Assembly: GCA_016800925.1 (NCBI GenBank)
Contig: JABCPU010000318.1
Span: 1 to 64,000, forward strand
DNA length: 64,000 nucleotides
Direction of reading: 5' to 3'
From: Suillus spraguei
Taxonomy: Eukaryota; Basidiomycota; Agaricomycetes; Boletales; Suillaceae
Shown: one piece after another, positions 46,480-58,396 of the stretch
How the letters are laid out: every line of letters starts with the position of its first letter
Position numbering within the stretch: position 1 is the first letter of the stretch
Notes under the pieces: model-generated
Told to the model about the DNA's origin: nothing
Seen by the model: only the letters and a program-made list of their open reading frames with translations
Database searches by the model: none
Position numbers and translations under genes: made by a program

Positions 46480-49400
46480 ATGAGTACTGGTGACGATCAA
46501 TGTCAGTACTTCCATCTCTTATCTCTGGCATACTCTTAATTTTTTGACAGTTATCGAAGGAACTTGGGCGAGACTGTCCCAGGTCGCTGTCAAGGGTGCT
46601 CAATATGACTCCCGTGAGCGTCAGCCCCACCCGAAATGTTTGCAAGGGACTCGGGTAGATCTCCTCAAATATATCCACGAATTTCTGGACGAGACCAAGA
46701 AGAATCAACTTATTTGGCTGCATGGCACGGCTGGCGTTGGAAAGTCTGCCGTTGCATTCACAGTAGCTGAAAAGATGAGAGGTTTAAAGATGACCAAGGA
46801 GACGAATGTTGAAAAGCGGCTAGCAGGAACATTCTTTTTCTCTCGCAAACACACCAAGCGTTGCACAGCTGGATATTTCTTTGCAACACTCGTTTACCAA
46901 CTTGCCTCCAATTTTCCAAGCATCCGGCAAGATGTGAACAGAGCCATCCGCAACAATCCCGCTCTACTAGACCCAGACACATCTCTTCGCGACCAGATGG
47001 AGGCTCTTTTTCTCCAACCCCTTCGCAACCTTCGATCAAGATTACATGAATGTCCGCCTTTGACGTTTGTCGTCGATGCCCTTGATGAATGCACATCTGA
47101 ACCTGAGCTTACCGATCTCATCCTTTCCCTTGCAAGGGCTCTTCATGAGCCTGATCTGCCTGTGACCCACATTCTTCTCACGAGTCGCTCGGAATCGCAT
47201 ATTTGTAAAGCCTTTCAAAACGAAGAGGTCCGCACGCTGGTGCGCGAAATACCAGTGAAAACTTCTGGGGAAGGTGTTACTACAATCATCTCGCTAGACG
47301 GTGCGGATGTCGACAATGATATCTACATATTTTTGCAGCATTCATTCAGAGAGCTGCAAGACCGCCATGCCGATTTCCCGCAGCCATCGGGGGGTGACCT
47401 TGCGAAGCTGGCGAGCCGAGCTGGCAGACGTTTCATCGTGGCGTCTACGATGATGAAGTTTATTGTCGACGATGGATTCAACGATCCCCGGGATCGGTTA
47501 CAGCTACTGCTCGAACTGACGAGCGAGCTGCTAGCAGGCACGGAGGTATACAAGTTATACGATTGTATCCTTTCCACGTGTTCCGATCCTAAACGGGCAC
47601 ACCCGCACTTGTCCATTGTCACTGCACTCGCAGACCCTCTGCCACTCTCACAAATATCCAAACTTCTTGGGCCTGGTCAAGGCTGTGATGCCGAGGTGAC
47701 GCTACTGCAGCTACGGTCTGTCATGAATATCCCCACAGACAGCAATCTCCCCGTGGATATATATCATTCGTCCATTCGCGACTATGTTTCCAACCCATCA
47801 AACTGCGGCCTCCCTCAAGTACGCGATATAGCATTACCTCACCCTCACTCCGTCCTCGCATATTCCTCTCTACGCTTGATAAAGGCGACTCCAAAAGCAA
47901 GGCTCTCTTGAATGCACTCTCAGAACTAAAGAAGCAATGCAATGCAATGCAGCCTGAGGACCCTATAAGTTAAAAGACTCATTAGCATTCCTTCTTCAAC
48001 CACCAGGACCACTGTCAGCTATTATCTGTATGATGTGGCTTCGAGGAGATCGCACTTCAGATTTACAATCTTGGTTGGAGACTGTGGACGGGTGTGCCTG
48101 GCTGCAGACCGAGGGTGGACGGGACTGGCTGCAGACCGAGGGTGGACTGGATTGGCTACAGACAGGGAGAGGACAAGACTGGCTACAGACTAAGGGAGGA
48201 CGTGGCTGGTTGTGGACCTTGAAAGCACAAAACTGGCTGCAAAGTCAGGGAGGGCGACACTGGCTGCTGACCCGTGGAGGAAGATACTGGCTGCAGACCG
48301 CGGGAGGAAGCGAACGGCTGAAGACCCAGGCAGGACGGGACTGGCTGCAGACAGAGAGAGGACAAGACTGGCTGCAGACCGCTGGAGGACGAGACTGGTT
48401 CCAGACAGACGGAGGACGAGATTGGCTGCAGACCCAGAGAGGACAAGATTGGCTGCAGAGCCGGAGAGGACAAGACTGGCTGCAGACCTGGGCAGGAAGA
48501 AACTGGCTGCGGACACAGGCGGTACATGATCCTGCAGCCCGAGATTCGCAGCAGATTCAGGGAGGACGAGATTGGTGGCGGGCCGAAATAGCACAATACT
48601 CGGAGAAGACCCGTGGAGGACAAAGCTGGCTTCAGACACAAGCTGGACAAGACTGGCTTCAGACACAGGGAGGACGAGACGGGCTGCGGACCCAGGCAGG
48701 ACGAGACTGGCTGCAGACCCAAGCAGGACGAGAGTGGCTGCAAATACAGGGAGGACGAGACTGGTTTCAGACAGAGGGAGGACGAGACTGGCTGCAGACC
48801 CAGGAAGGACGAGACTGGCTGCAGACCCATGCTGGACGAGACTGGCTGCAGACAAAGGGAGCACGAGACTGGTTGCAGACTCAGGCAGGACGAGACTGGC
48901 TGCAGTCCCAGGCAGGACGAGGCTGGCTGCAGACCCAGGCAGGAAGAGACTGGCTGCAGACAGAGGATGGGCGAGACTGGCTGCAGAACCAGGCAGGAAG
49001 AGACTGGCTGCAGAACCAGGCGGGACGAGACTGGCTGCGGACCGGAGGAGGACGAGACTGGCTGCAGACTCCTCACGGTCAGGCGTGGCAGTCCACTCCG
49101 GCGGCCTCTATCTGGATGACAATAGAAGAATTCTCAAGGACATCAGAAGCAATCAACGAGTATATCATTACCAGCGATGCGCCTTCACTGCCAGCAGTTC
49201 AAGTAATCCAGCAGTTCAAGATTTTACCAGACTTCTTGATGTTTCCGGTTTTCCTGGCATTAAGACACCAGTATCATTCCACCTCTGCAATCCGGACAAC
49301 CTTCTACCAGAGAGGGAGATAATTCATGCTATGCATGCCTTTGAGAGTTTTGCAAACCAAGCATTAGGGCGCAGTCAAACAGCTTCCGATGCTCTCAAGT

Positions 49401-49606
49401 ACGCCTGTCATAACTGGGCCGTGCATCTCTCGCGTGCCCCCACTCCATGGGATGACACGCTGAATCGTATATTCCAAACTTTTTGGAATGATCATAGTAT
49501 CCCTTGGCTGGAAATGGAGTGGTGTTTAAAGGGTCTGCGGTCTTGTCTTGTCATCTTATCTGCAGGGCAGAAATTTGTCAAGGTGTGTTTCAACGATTCA
49601 CGGTAG
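46480..49606 (+). pseudogene. NACHT (NLR-like) gene, copy 3, best preserved
   Basis: Exon 1 is 46480-46489 (ATGAGTACTG), intron 46490-46550, exon 2 from 46551. Product: VIEGTWARLSQVAVKGAQYD, LIWLHGTAGVGKSAVAFTVA (Walker A), LTFVVDALDECTSEPELTDL (Walker B) and LLTSRSESHICKAF, ending DIYHSSIRDYVSNPSNCGLP. Two single-base losses relative to copy 1 lie near 47895 and 47965, and the frame stops at 47911. The repeat array 48088-49085 is open in the W-L-Q-T frame. After TIEEFSRTSEAINEYIITSD another shift near 49300 leads to YACHNWAVHLSRAPTPWDDT and FVKVCFNDSR, stop at 49604-49606. Only five residues precede the conserved TW-RL, so an effector domain is absent. Three indels suggest a young pseudogene. 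Confidence 0.82.
48088..49085 (+). repeat. 30-bp tandem repeat array in NACHT copy 3 (about 33 units)
   Basis: Consensus peptide GRDWLQTQAG. It stays open in this frame over the whole array, with one irregular patch near 48510-48620 (AVHDPAARDSQQ, WRAEIAQYSEKT). It ends in a conserved junction GRDWLQTPHGQAWQSTPAAS that is shared with copy 1. Confidence 0.92.
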
Positions 49607-50219
49607 CCACAACTGATGTCACCTTGTGTTCTGTGATTTCAATTAGCCTATGACATGACGCCTTGGAATTCTCCGACCTTCAATCCGTACTCTTGAGTCA
49701 TTGACGCGCAGCTCGCGCGGAGGCTTACTCCCGGCTTTCTATCGCATGGACTGTTGTTGTTGATACCAACCTCGAATTCTCTCGCCTTCTCAAGCAATGG
49801 CCGGACACGTTCAAAAAGCTTGTGCGCATCGTCATAGGGGTCGTTCATCACCATTGTTTGGTAACCAGACCATGTATTTTTGCGTCTTGCTCATGTTTTT
49901 CCCATCTTACGATGTACAGTATTTCATAGCCATCACGGCGCCAGTGTGTAGATGTAGAGTGACTGAAGACCCTATCATCTGACTACAATCAATAGCCACG
50001 CACAAGTGAATCCAAGGATGGAATCTGAAACTCGTCGGTCCCAGTGCTAATCATCTTGTCATCCTTAGACAGGCGACCCTGCGCAAGGGTCCCTGTTTGT
50101 ATAATGCTATGAACCTAGAGTTATACTGAACACCATCACCTCAAGTTCGGTGGAAGGAGAATTGATTAGGACAACTCGCCCGTATCAACTACACATCGAG
50201 TAATCTCAAATGAAAACCT
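49607..50219. other. 3' flank of NACHT copy 3
   Basis: Partly related to 40013-40373. No gene seen. Confidence 0.45.
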
Positions 50220-51060
50220 GAACAAAGCTATATCGCCGGCCCTTGCAGCATCCACTTTGACTAAATCCACCCACCAAGCAACGTCTTTCTTCGCTTGCAT
50301 TTGGGCGTTGGACAAATTTCCAAGTGCTCCCTCGAGATGCCTCTGAACAGCATGAACACGCGAGTCACGACGTCAGCGTGCGAAGATGCTTAAGGAAGCA
50401 GCGCATTCATATACCGATTGAGGAACAAATCGGAGGGCAATGTATTCGTGCTTAAGAATAGATGGCAGCCAGTAACTACCACGGTAGTTTTAGTTGACAT
50501 ATTTTATATTGGACGGCCTTAACAGCTGAGGTAGCGCATATGTAGGTACCTTCTCGGTGTGAAGTCTCAAAACCTTGAGTGATTTACCGAGGTAAACAGT
50601 TAATTTGTCCACTGGAATGATATTGAATCCGTATTACTGAGACTGCTGGATGTTGGATTGAATAGTGTATCAACTGGTTGCAGTTTGGACGCTAGTGCCT
50701 CACGAAATCCTTGCAAATTTGTCCTACGAAGAGTAATACGAGTTAGGAGAGTGATTTCTGTATCATCAGGGAACTGACTCTGCATCCCATAACAAGTACG
50801 ACACATCTAAACCAGAATTATATTCCAGTCAGACTTCCATCTTGATGGGTGCGGACGTTCCATTCTAAACGCCGTCCATGGTCTTCCGTAGTAACGACGG
50901 GATAGATGACAAACCTGAATTGGCGCCGATTGATTCTCAGGCGACGTAATAGCACACGGTTGTGAGGCGGGGAATGTCATGTCCGGACGCCGGGTCACCT
51001 CAACGACTTTAAGCAAGTCCATGACATCGTCCCATATTTCAGCTGTAATATCGGCATTAG
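50220..51060 (-). pseudogene. Ubiquitin-like/KPVIYLYSPSD protein, copy C, deleted remnant
   Basis: Older and more diverged than copies A and B. Readable pieces: ADITAEIWDDVMDLLKVVEV and TRRPDMTF (51060-50970), a deletion that joins this directly to the WNVRTHQDG-like end near 50900-50810, and LRRTNLQGF with SNTDSI near 50640-50740. The KPVIYLYSPSD core is gone. Its C-terminal coding part is followed leftward by sequence matching 32940-33190. Confidence 0.7.
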
Positions 51061-51224
51061 ATGTATGAAGTTTGAAGCTTTCAAGTAGAAGGTGACGACG
51101 CAGTCTATAAGTTGCACTTGACCCCTTAATAACAGCCCATTGTACCCAACACGTATGTTGCTGCGTGTTTTTTTGCTGTCTGTGGCGCATCTATCTGTTT
51201 CGCATACGTGCATGAGTAGTATTG

Positions 51225-51462
51225 GGTAAATGCAGCATCTAGACTCAAGAGATTGAATCGCTTATCGGATGTGACCTGGGCACACAGCTGCTCACAGGTA
51301 TACGTCGATCAGCGTTGAAACACTGCACGTCAATCTTATGCGCTCAATCAGTGAATTCAGTTCTCGTACATCAAACCTGCTCCTCTGACCTTGATAGAGC
51401 ACTGCGTTCCGTACAAAGCACCGGTTCTGGCGCCTCCGATAATGAGCAAGACCACTAACAGC
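51225..51462. repeat. Short duplicated block X2 (pair at 40374-40602)
   Basis: See X1. Here the block sits between copy C of the KPVIYLYSPSD gene and the fucosyltransferase gene. Confidence 0.7.
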
Positions 51463-51730
51463 GGTGTTCAGGGGATTTAAAGCGGGAGATGACGACGGCT
51501 CAGTTTTGACCCGGCAGAATCTAGAAATAAAACACGGATATTCCTGTGAGTCACCATCAAGAGGACAAGATTCGAATGTGATGCACATCAAGCTTCGCCT
51601 GTATATTCGAGTCCGGAAGCGACAATCATGCGCATCATAAACAAAAACATAAGGACAAGGATCACTGTAGCCAATGATTTTTAAGGCGCAAAGTATGTTC
51701 GATTCTAGTGTTCCGATCAGTACCAATGGT

Positions 51731-53396
51731 TCAATGGTCATCAGCGCCTAATCGCCCCCATCTAATGATCCGACTTGCTCCACCATGCCACGACTCCACT
51801 CTGCGGGCGGCTAGTGTGGACATAGTAGAACCACGAGTGCCAACAAAGCCGACTCCATTCGACTGAATGATAGCGTCGATGAACACTGGATGCCTGATAC
51901 CAGCCACAACTTCTAGCATCAGAATGAAACTACGTAAACTAATCGACGCACCATTTTCCATAGATTTCCTCTGTCCGCTCCGCCGCATAATCTACCCATG
52001 TCCACCCCAACGCCTTGACCTCTGACCACCATTCCGGGTCAGTTTCGTCACTTGTCATGATAACATGTGTGACTTCAATCCCTTTTCGTGCACGTAGCTC
52101 CTCTTGCACCTCAGACACCCTGCGCTGAATGACAGACATTGGGGCGAAGCATTGATCCACAGGAACCTCACATTGTTCAGAGAAGTCGCCATGTCGTATA
52201 TGGATAGTTATATACTATCCAAAGTTAGATCTGTGAAGTAACCTGTACCCGAAACTTCCACTCACGGGAGGTGTTGGTTCATTTACCGGCACGTTCATGG
52301 CGTGGCGGGCATGCGTATCGGCAAGCATTTCCATGCTTTCAGTCCATCGCATGTATTGGCCCACAAATCTCCAAGCAGGAGAATAGTCTAATTCCCATTC
52401 CCATGTACGATGGGCGCTTACGTAGTAAAGCAAATCAAAGCATAAGACGTGATCGTCCGGGGAAGGGAGATCTTATGTTGGGGAGAAGGATGATTCGGTG
52501 CTCCCAGGTTGTTTGAGCGAGCCTCTGGAAACCCAAGTGATGCAAGGGACCAAAACGATGCATGATTGTCGTGTACGCTAGGAGATGTCAGCTCAACCCA
52601 ACCTGGGGCTCGCGTCCAGGAGATATCTGTGACGGCCATTCATTCAATCACCGAAGAGGGATATTCGAAGTTATCTCACCGAGCTTGAGCAGGTTGAAGG
52701 AAGTACTTTGGCGGGGTTCAGGATTCTGCTTGTAATGTTGAACGGCTTCCCAGACAGTCCAACAACCGAGATCATCGAGAACCTGACTTTCCGGGTCCTT
52801 TACTTCGTGCCATTCGAGTAAGTGAATCCCAACGGCTCGACTAAGTCGAGGGACGTCAATCACTTCCCCGAAAGGAAATGCAGGTGCACTTTTGTCGATA
52901 TGAGAAGAAAGGAACTTTGGGATTATGGGTGTACGCTCTGTTATGAGAGCCAGGTAAATCAAATTTCCCTAGTTTTTGTGAGGAACTGGGATAACGCTTG
53001 AAGTGAAACGTTGACTTACATATGTTATCACATCGTTCGCTAACAAATAACTGTCATCAGTGATTCAAGTGGTTGGCTGGAGTTGACGTACTCCATCCCG
53101 CTGAAGTCCACGATGTAATGTACTTCGTATCATTGCGAAGGTTATCTGAGACCAAAATTATTGTGAGACTAGGCCTTGGACATCTTCACTGAACACTGAC
53201 CTCGAAAGCTTTGGGTGGGTGGACCTTGGACATACAACTGCGGGTTGAAGACAGTGGGACGCGCAGGAGCATCCTGTATATCCAGGGTAAAGCCCGAGGG
53301 CTTGATCGAGAGAGTTCCAAAGCCGAGCAAAAAGACACCTATCAGAGCTGCGCAGAACGTCTTGAGAGACGGCTTTCTGCCTGTGGGATAGAACAT
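51731..53396 (-). CDS. GDP-fucose protein O-fucosyltransferase-like glycosyltransferase, one frameshift
   Basis: A probable type II Golgi/ER membrane enzyme. Start 53396; a signal anchor FCAALIGVFLLGFGTLSI lies at residues 14-31. Exons traced by phase: 53396-53201, about 53150-53098, a short TNDVITY exon, GNLIYLALITERTPIIPKFL near 52960, DISWTRAPGWVELTSPS near 52620, VLCFDLLYYVSAHRTWEWEL near 52440, YITIHIRHGDFSEQC near 52195 and HPVFIDAIIQSNGVGFVGTR to GADDH, stop 51731-51733. HIRHGDF is the nucleotide-sugar binding motif and GFVGT.-STMS the second, both typical of the fungal O-fucosyltransferase-like family. Between SPQHKISLP and DDHVLCFD one base is missing in a G4 run (plus strand 52459-52462). 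That is either a true inactivating deletion or a base-calling error. Confidence 0.78.
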
Positions 53397-53849
53397 GGGG
53401 ATACTTAGATTAATTATCTGAGTGGTGGTATGCGTCCTATCTCGGGCTCTCTCCTACCAGGAATTCGTCTGACTGCCTGTTCAGGTTCAGTTCATAATAC
53501 GGAGTCGAAGGGAGGGTGGGAGCCTTGAAAATACCTAATCAAAATATTTGACGGATCATTGTGGGCACAGCAGGGTAATGTTTACCTGAGTTGTACCTGA
53601 TTAGAATTACAATTGCCATTTTGGATGCTTAGCTTATAGCTCTTATCAGCTTTGACAACTGGCACTGGCACGTAGCTTTCCCGTACCCATTACTACACGT
53701 GTTCCATCGTGGGGAGAAACGTTCAGCCATAACACGAACATCTAGATCGTCTGTCTATTCTGTGATACTACCAACGCCAACACCTCACGAGTCACTTCCA
53801 TCTTCTTTGACAACACTTTTCTTCAAGTCCTACAGCCGAAGGATTATGG
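53397..53849. other. Intergenic, upstream of the fucosyltransferase-like gene
   Basis: 450 bp with no coding motif. Confidence 0.4.
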
Positions 53850-54860
53850 ATCTGATATAGCTTCGAGGAGCTTGTGGATCTGGTTGCGGTCATGGCTAGA
53901 CACTTTGGACGGACGTGTATGGCTGCAGAATCCAGAAGGGGAAGACTGGCTGGAGACGACACTTGGTTGCAGACTGAGAGAGGGTGAAAATGGACTCAGC
54001 AACAGCGACCACTCGTTGGAGACCTCGACGAGCAAATGTCCGCGGAGACTCGGAGCGGGCGAGACTGGCTGATGATTCAGACAGGCGGGGAGTGGCTTCA
54101 GACCGCAACGGACAGACTGATTGCAGACTAATAACGGATGAGACGTTGACTTACATATCGGCTGACACAGACTCGGCCAAAGTGGTTGCAGAACCAATAT
54201 TGGCTGCAGATCCTAGGCGTGCTGCAAGTTCCGATTGAGCATACATGACTGCACACCTGGCTGTGGACACGGGCGTGACTGGCTGCGGCCCTAGAGCGAG
54301 GTGGTTGCTGATGCACAGCGGAGAAGAGCGACTGCTAATCCTAGGAGGGCGAGATCTAGGCAGGCGAGAGTGGTTGCAGGCCTCAAGTTGGCTGCAAACC
54401 AAGAGCGAGCAAGACTGGCTGCAGACCCCCCGTGGACAAGCATAGCAATTAAGCCCTGCTGCGTTTGTCTGGGTAGGAATGGCAGACTTCTCGCGAAATA
54501 ATCAGCAAGTGCGCCATCATTCTACATTCACCTCTACTACCAGCTTTTCAAGTCGTCCAGGAATTTAAGTGCTTATTAGATTCCTTGACTTTTACTGTGT
54601 TACTGGCGTCAAGGTCACAGGATCATTCTTCCTCTGCATTCCCAAAATATGGTTTTATACCAGCCGTGGAGGCCATCTATGCTGCGACCCCCGCTCGGAA
54701 GCACGGGATCAAAATCGATGAGTTTCTGACGCTCTGAAGTCCGCATATCAAAACTCGGTCTTTCATCTCTCTCTAGCTCCAAGTGCAAGAGACGACAGGC
54801 TGGACTATGAAATCAAGCTTGTGGGTGGTGCTTGAAGGGGTTTTGGTCTTACCTGTTATC
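53850..54860 (+). pseudogene. NACHT copy 4, relic of repeat and C-terminal part only
   Basis: The most decayed copy. It starts at LRSWLDTLDGRVWLQNPEGE (about 53880-53945), the junction of the NACHT end and the repeats. Scattered GACTGGCTG/GGCTGCAGAC units follow to 54430, and then the array-end motif TPRGQA. The tail is recognisable at 54535-54610 by SSPLLPAFQVVQEF-like and LLDSLTFTVLLASRSQDHSS-like residues across several stops. There is no Walker A or B. Confidence 0.75.
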
Positions 54861-55428
54861 CGAACTTCTTGCACCGGTGTATTAATATTCTCGATGGGTT
54901 TCATGACCTGCGCACATAGGAATGTTTCATGGCGGGGTCACCCGGGTTTGAGACTTTCACTTATAATTGCACTGGATGTGTAATACTGCGTTGATATTTG
55001 TCATTCATGCTGCATCGAAGTACGTATGATATGAGATATTTATAACATTCACCCGGCAACATACTCGCCCGGCGGTCTAGCACTTTCAAGTTCGCTGCAG
55101 ACTTGCTACTCTCCACACACGCCGTACTGATCATTCCGTTTGATGATAAACAATCCTCTTCAGCCAGAGGCACGTAGTGGGATGTAGGTTGTAGGTAAAT
55201 ACCAAGTATGCGAAAGATCTTTTCCGGAGATTGAGAACACCGTCTAAACACAATTGCCTATGTGAAAATTCTGTTCGGAGGCCCGCAACTGCGAGATTAC
55301 GTGCAAATTCTTACTAGGTGTCATCTTGCTGGCTGGATGACATAATTAAGGTTTCGTGGCTGTGGAGATCTCAGGTTGTACTTATATCTTTGGTTTTGAC
55401 ACAAAATCGTCAACAGAACGATTCTTGG
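54861..55428. other. Intergenic, upstream of PDK1-like gene
   Basis: No coding motif. The frame of the kinase N-terminus is open upstream from 55318 but has no ATG before 55429. Confidence 0.4.
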
Positions 55429-58396
55429 ATGGTACAAGTGACCGCGCCAACTTTCCCCCCGACCCTCGTCGATTTGAGCAGAAATGCATCTGTCATATCA
55501 TCATCCTCCGAAACTGACATCCCGTCTGAATTATCAAAGTCTCCCCGCCCACGACCAGCACGCACTTTCTCTTCCCCACGTTCTCAGAGCCCTCAGTCTA
55601 GAAATGTAACGCCCTCCCGACCTCCAAATTATCTCACTCGTGAACTTGGAGTGTCCATCCATTCTCAACCAGAACCTGCACAAACCCAACAGCAGACCAA
55701 GGAGAGGAGCAAGAGTAGGAAGAGATCACGAGAGGCAAGTAGGGCAAGGAGTATAAATGGCAGACAGGGAGCGCAAGACTTTTCCTTTGGAGACACCCTC
55801 GGAGAAGGTTCTTACTCGACAGTATGTGCATCGCTTACAACTTACACTGTCTACTCATGCAACCTCAGGTAATGCGTGCACAATATATTCGAACAGGGCA
55901 GGAATACGCTATCAAGATTCTTGACAAGAGCCATCTAATTCGAAAGGACAAGATGCTCGTAGCCCTCGCAGAGAAGAACGTCCTCGTTAAACTGGGTGTC
56001 GGTCACCCCGGTATCATACACCTACACTGGACCTTTCAGGACGAGTGGAGCCTATGTCAGTACCACGTTCCTCTCTATATGCTGTGTCTGTGCATCCGAT
56101 CCCGGTCATTGGCCGGTTTTCCTCTTGGCAGTTAGTGATTCACACTGCCACGCTTGCTTTAGTGATCGGGTGCATGGACCATGCATATCCGCTTTTCTCA
56201 TGAACCCACGTCGTTAATGTCCTACCAGTCTTCGTCCTTGACTTGGCACCTAATGGAGAGATGCAATCTCGCATTTCACGCCTGGGCTCCCTGAGCCTCA
56301 CCTCTTCCAGATATTACGCAGCACAGATCGTTGACGCACTAGAGTTTATGCATGGGAAAGACGTCATTCATAGGTGCGTCACTCCATCTCCTTTCCCGGA
56401 GGTCATCTCCACCTCACCTGAAAAAGGTGGCAAGTTCTAAATCGCTGACGTCACTACAGAGACCTCAAACCCGAAAACCTCCTTCTAGATGGCCAGTTTC
56501 GAATAAAGATTACTGATTTTGGTACCGGAAAGATATTAGAGAATGGAGGTTAGCTAATTCCTTGCGTGTATACGCGTTTCTCACAAATCCCAAAGCGGAG
56601 AAAGCCAACACATTTGTGGGCACTGCGCAATATGTCGCACCAGAGTTACTGGAGAGCAACGAGACAAGTAAGAGGTGCGCTTACCCTTAAAATCACACGG
56701 ATATACGTTGGTTCCTCGAGCGTCATTACGTTCATGGTGTGCCTTTCGTTCCTGGCGTCAGAGCCACCTACAACATCCGCTTCTTACGTAGCTCAAACAT
56801 AAACCATCACGGTATTGATCTCCCTTACAGCTCGGATCTCTGGGCACTCGGCTGTATAATCTATCAAATGATCTCCGGCCGCTTTGCATTCCAAGGCCTC
56901 AGCGAATACCTCACCTGGCAAAAGATCAAGTCCCTCGACTACACTTTTCCGCCCGGATTTGATGAAGACGCCCAAGACCTCGTACAGCGTCTCTTCGTGC
57001 GTGATCCAACACAACGACTCGGCGCCGGCGGTCCAGACTCTGCTTACTCATATGCGGCGCTTCGGGCACACCGATTTTTTGCGTCTGTGTCATGGGAGAC
57101 GCTGTGGACTGACCCTGCACCGCCCTTGGAGGCAGGGCTGGTAAAGAAGGAGGTGCCTGCTGCGGATGGGGTGGAGGGAGTACAGTGGGATGATGTAGGG
57201 GAAATGTGGGATCGATTAGTGAGTGGGAATGCTGACGTGAGTAGTGGGGGTGGGGAGGGCGACGTAAGTGGGGATGGTGTGGAATGGGCAGGGGACAGTG
57301 AGGGAACAATGTTGCATTCGTTCAAGACGCGGCATACAGGTGGTTGGTATGCGGAAGAGGGCCCGATGGGAGAGATACCGGATTATCTTGCGTGGCAATC
57401 AAGGACGTGTGAGGGAAGGGTGATGCCAGGGGTGGAAGAAGATCTAGAGGAGACGCAGACGGTCATTGGCGAGCCCGATAACGACACTGCAATACCGGAC
57501 ATACAAACCTCTCCACCACCAATATCCCAAGCTGGAGCGGAATCACTGTCACCATCTGAAGTTTCTTCTGTCCCTACTGAGATCATTCTCCCGGCTATAT
57601 CCATCCACGTCCCCGGAGTGAACGGACCAAGTTCAGGATCTAGCTCTTCAGATGGGAGTCCCGTTGAAAGGGTGGCAGCAAATCTCGTGGCCAAGTTGAA
57701 GATTGGCTCAGATACGGAAGTGAAGCTGAAACCAAGCGTATCGCGCGGACGGAATCGTGCGCAGACTCCGGTACAGGGTAACGGGCCATGTTCGAATGCA
57801 GATTGGTGTGTCACTAAGATGCTCAAGTTCTCGAGACAATCTTAATTAACCATTTCTTTCCTTATCATAGGTCAAGCCTTCTCTTACCGTCCGAATGCGT
57901 CATCTTCCATACACGTGTCGAGGCTCGGTCACCGAAGCGACGTGGTAGCAAACTACGTCTCCCGATTAGTGCGAGTCTTACGAAGACGAAGACGCGACAG
58001 CTGGTGCTTACGAATATGCGGCTGTTATGCGTGAAGCAGAAGGAGGGTGGTCAAGTGAGCTTGAAGAGTGAGGTCGGGCTGGGGGCGGGAGATAAAGGCA
58101 AGGAGCGCGAGAAGCCAAGGGAAGGGAAGGAGAAGGAGAAGGATGCTAGCAAGGACGGCAGAAATGTGATCGAGAGCGCAGAGCCGAAAGGCGAGCGAGA
58201 GTTTGTTATTTTGACTGTCAGTCTTTTCACTCCTGATCTACGTGTTTTACACCGCTGATCTTGGTGCATGTCACAGTCTAATAGATCACAGACGTATGCT
58301 GCAGAGACGAGCGCTATGTCTGCAATGTGGGTGGAGAAGATCAACGAGGCTCTCGTTCGGTGGAATGCGCATCTCCAGACACGGACTCGGACATGA
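55429..58396 (+). CDS. PDK1-type AGC protein kinase (yeast Pkh1/2 family)
   Basis: Master kinase that phosphorylates the activation loop of AGC kinases. Exons 55429-55821, 55869-56055, 56229-56373, 56460-56548, 56596-56674, 56831-57805, 57871-58216 and 58277-58396 give 777 codons in one frame. The N-terminus (~115 residues) is Ser/Arg/Pro-rich. Kinase motifs: [61 protein letters not shown], and the family-diagnostic [20 protein letters not shown], then [20 protein letters not shown]. After a long low-complexity linker comes a PH-like C-terminus ([53 protein letters not shown]), as expected for PDK1. A Lys/Glu-rich insert of about 40 residues splits the PH fold. Introns 56056-56228 (173 nt) and 56675-56830 (156 nt) are long for this genome. 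The gene looks intact. Confidence 0.9.

Noticed and set aside
51292..51741. 149-codon minus-strand ORF just after the fucosyltransferase stop
   Set aside because: It begins inside the last codons of that gene, and its end lies in duplicated block X2. No motif and no consistent partner ORF at X1.
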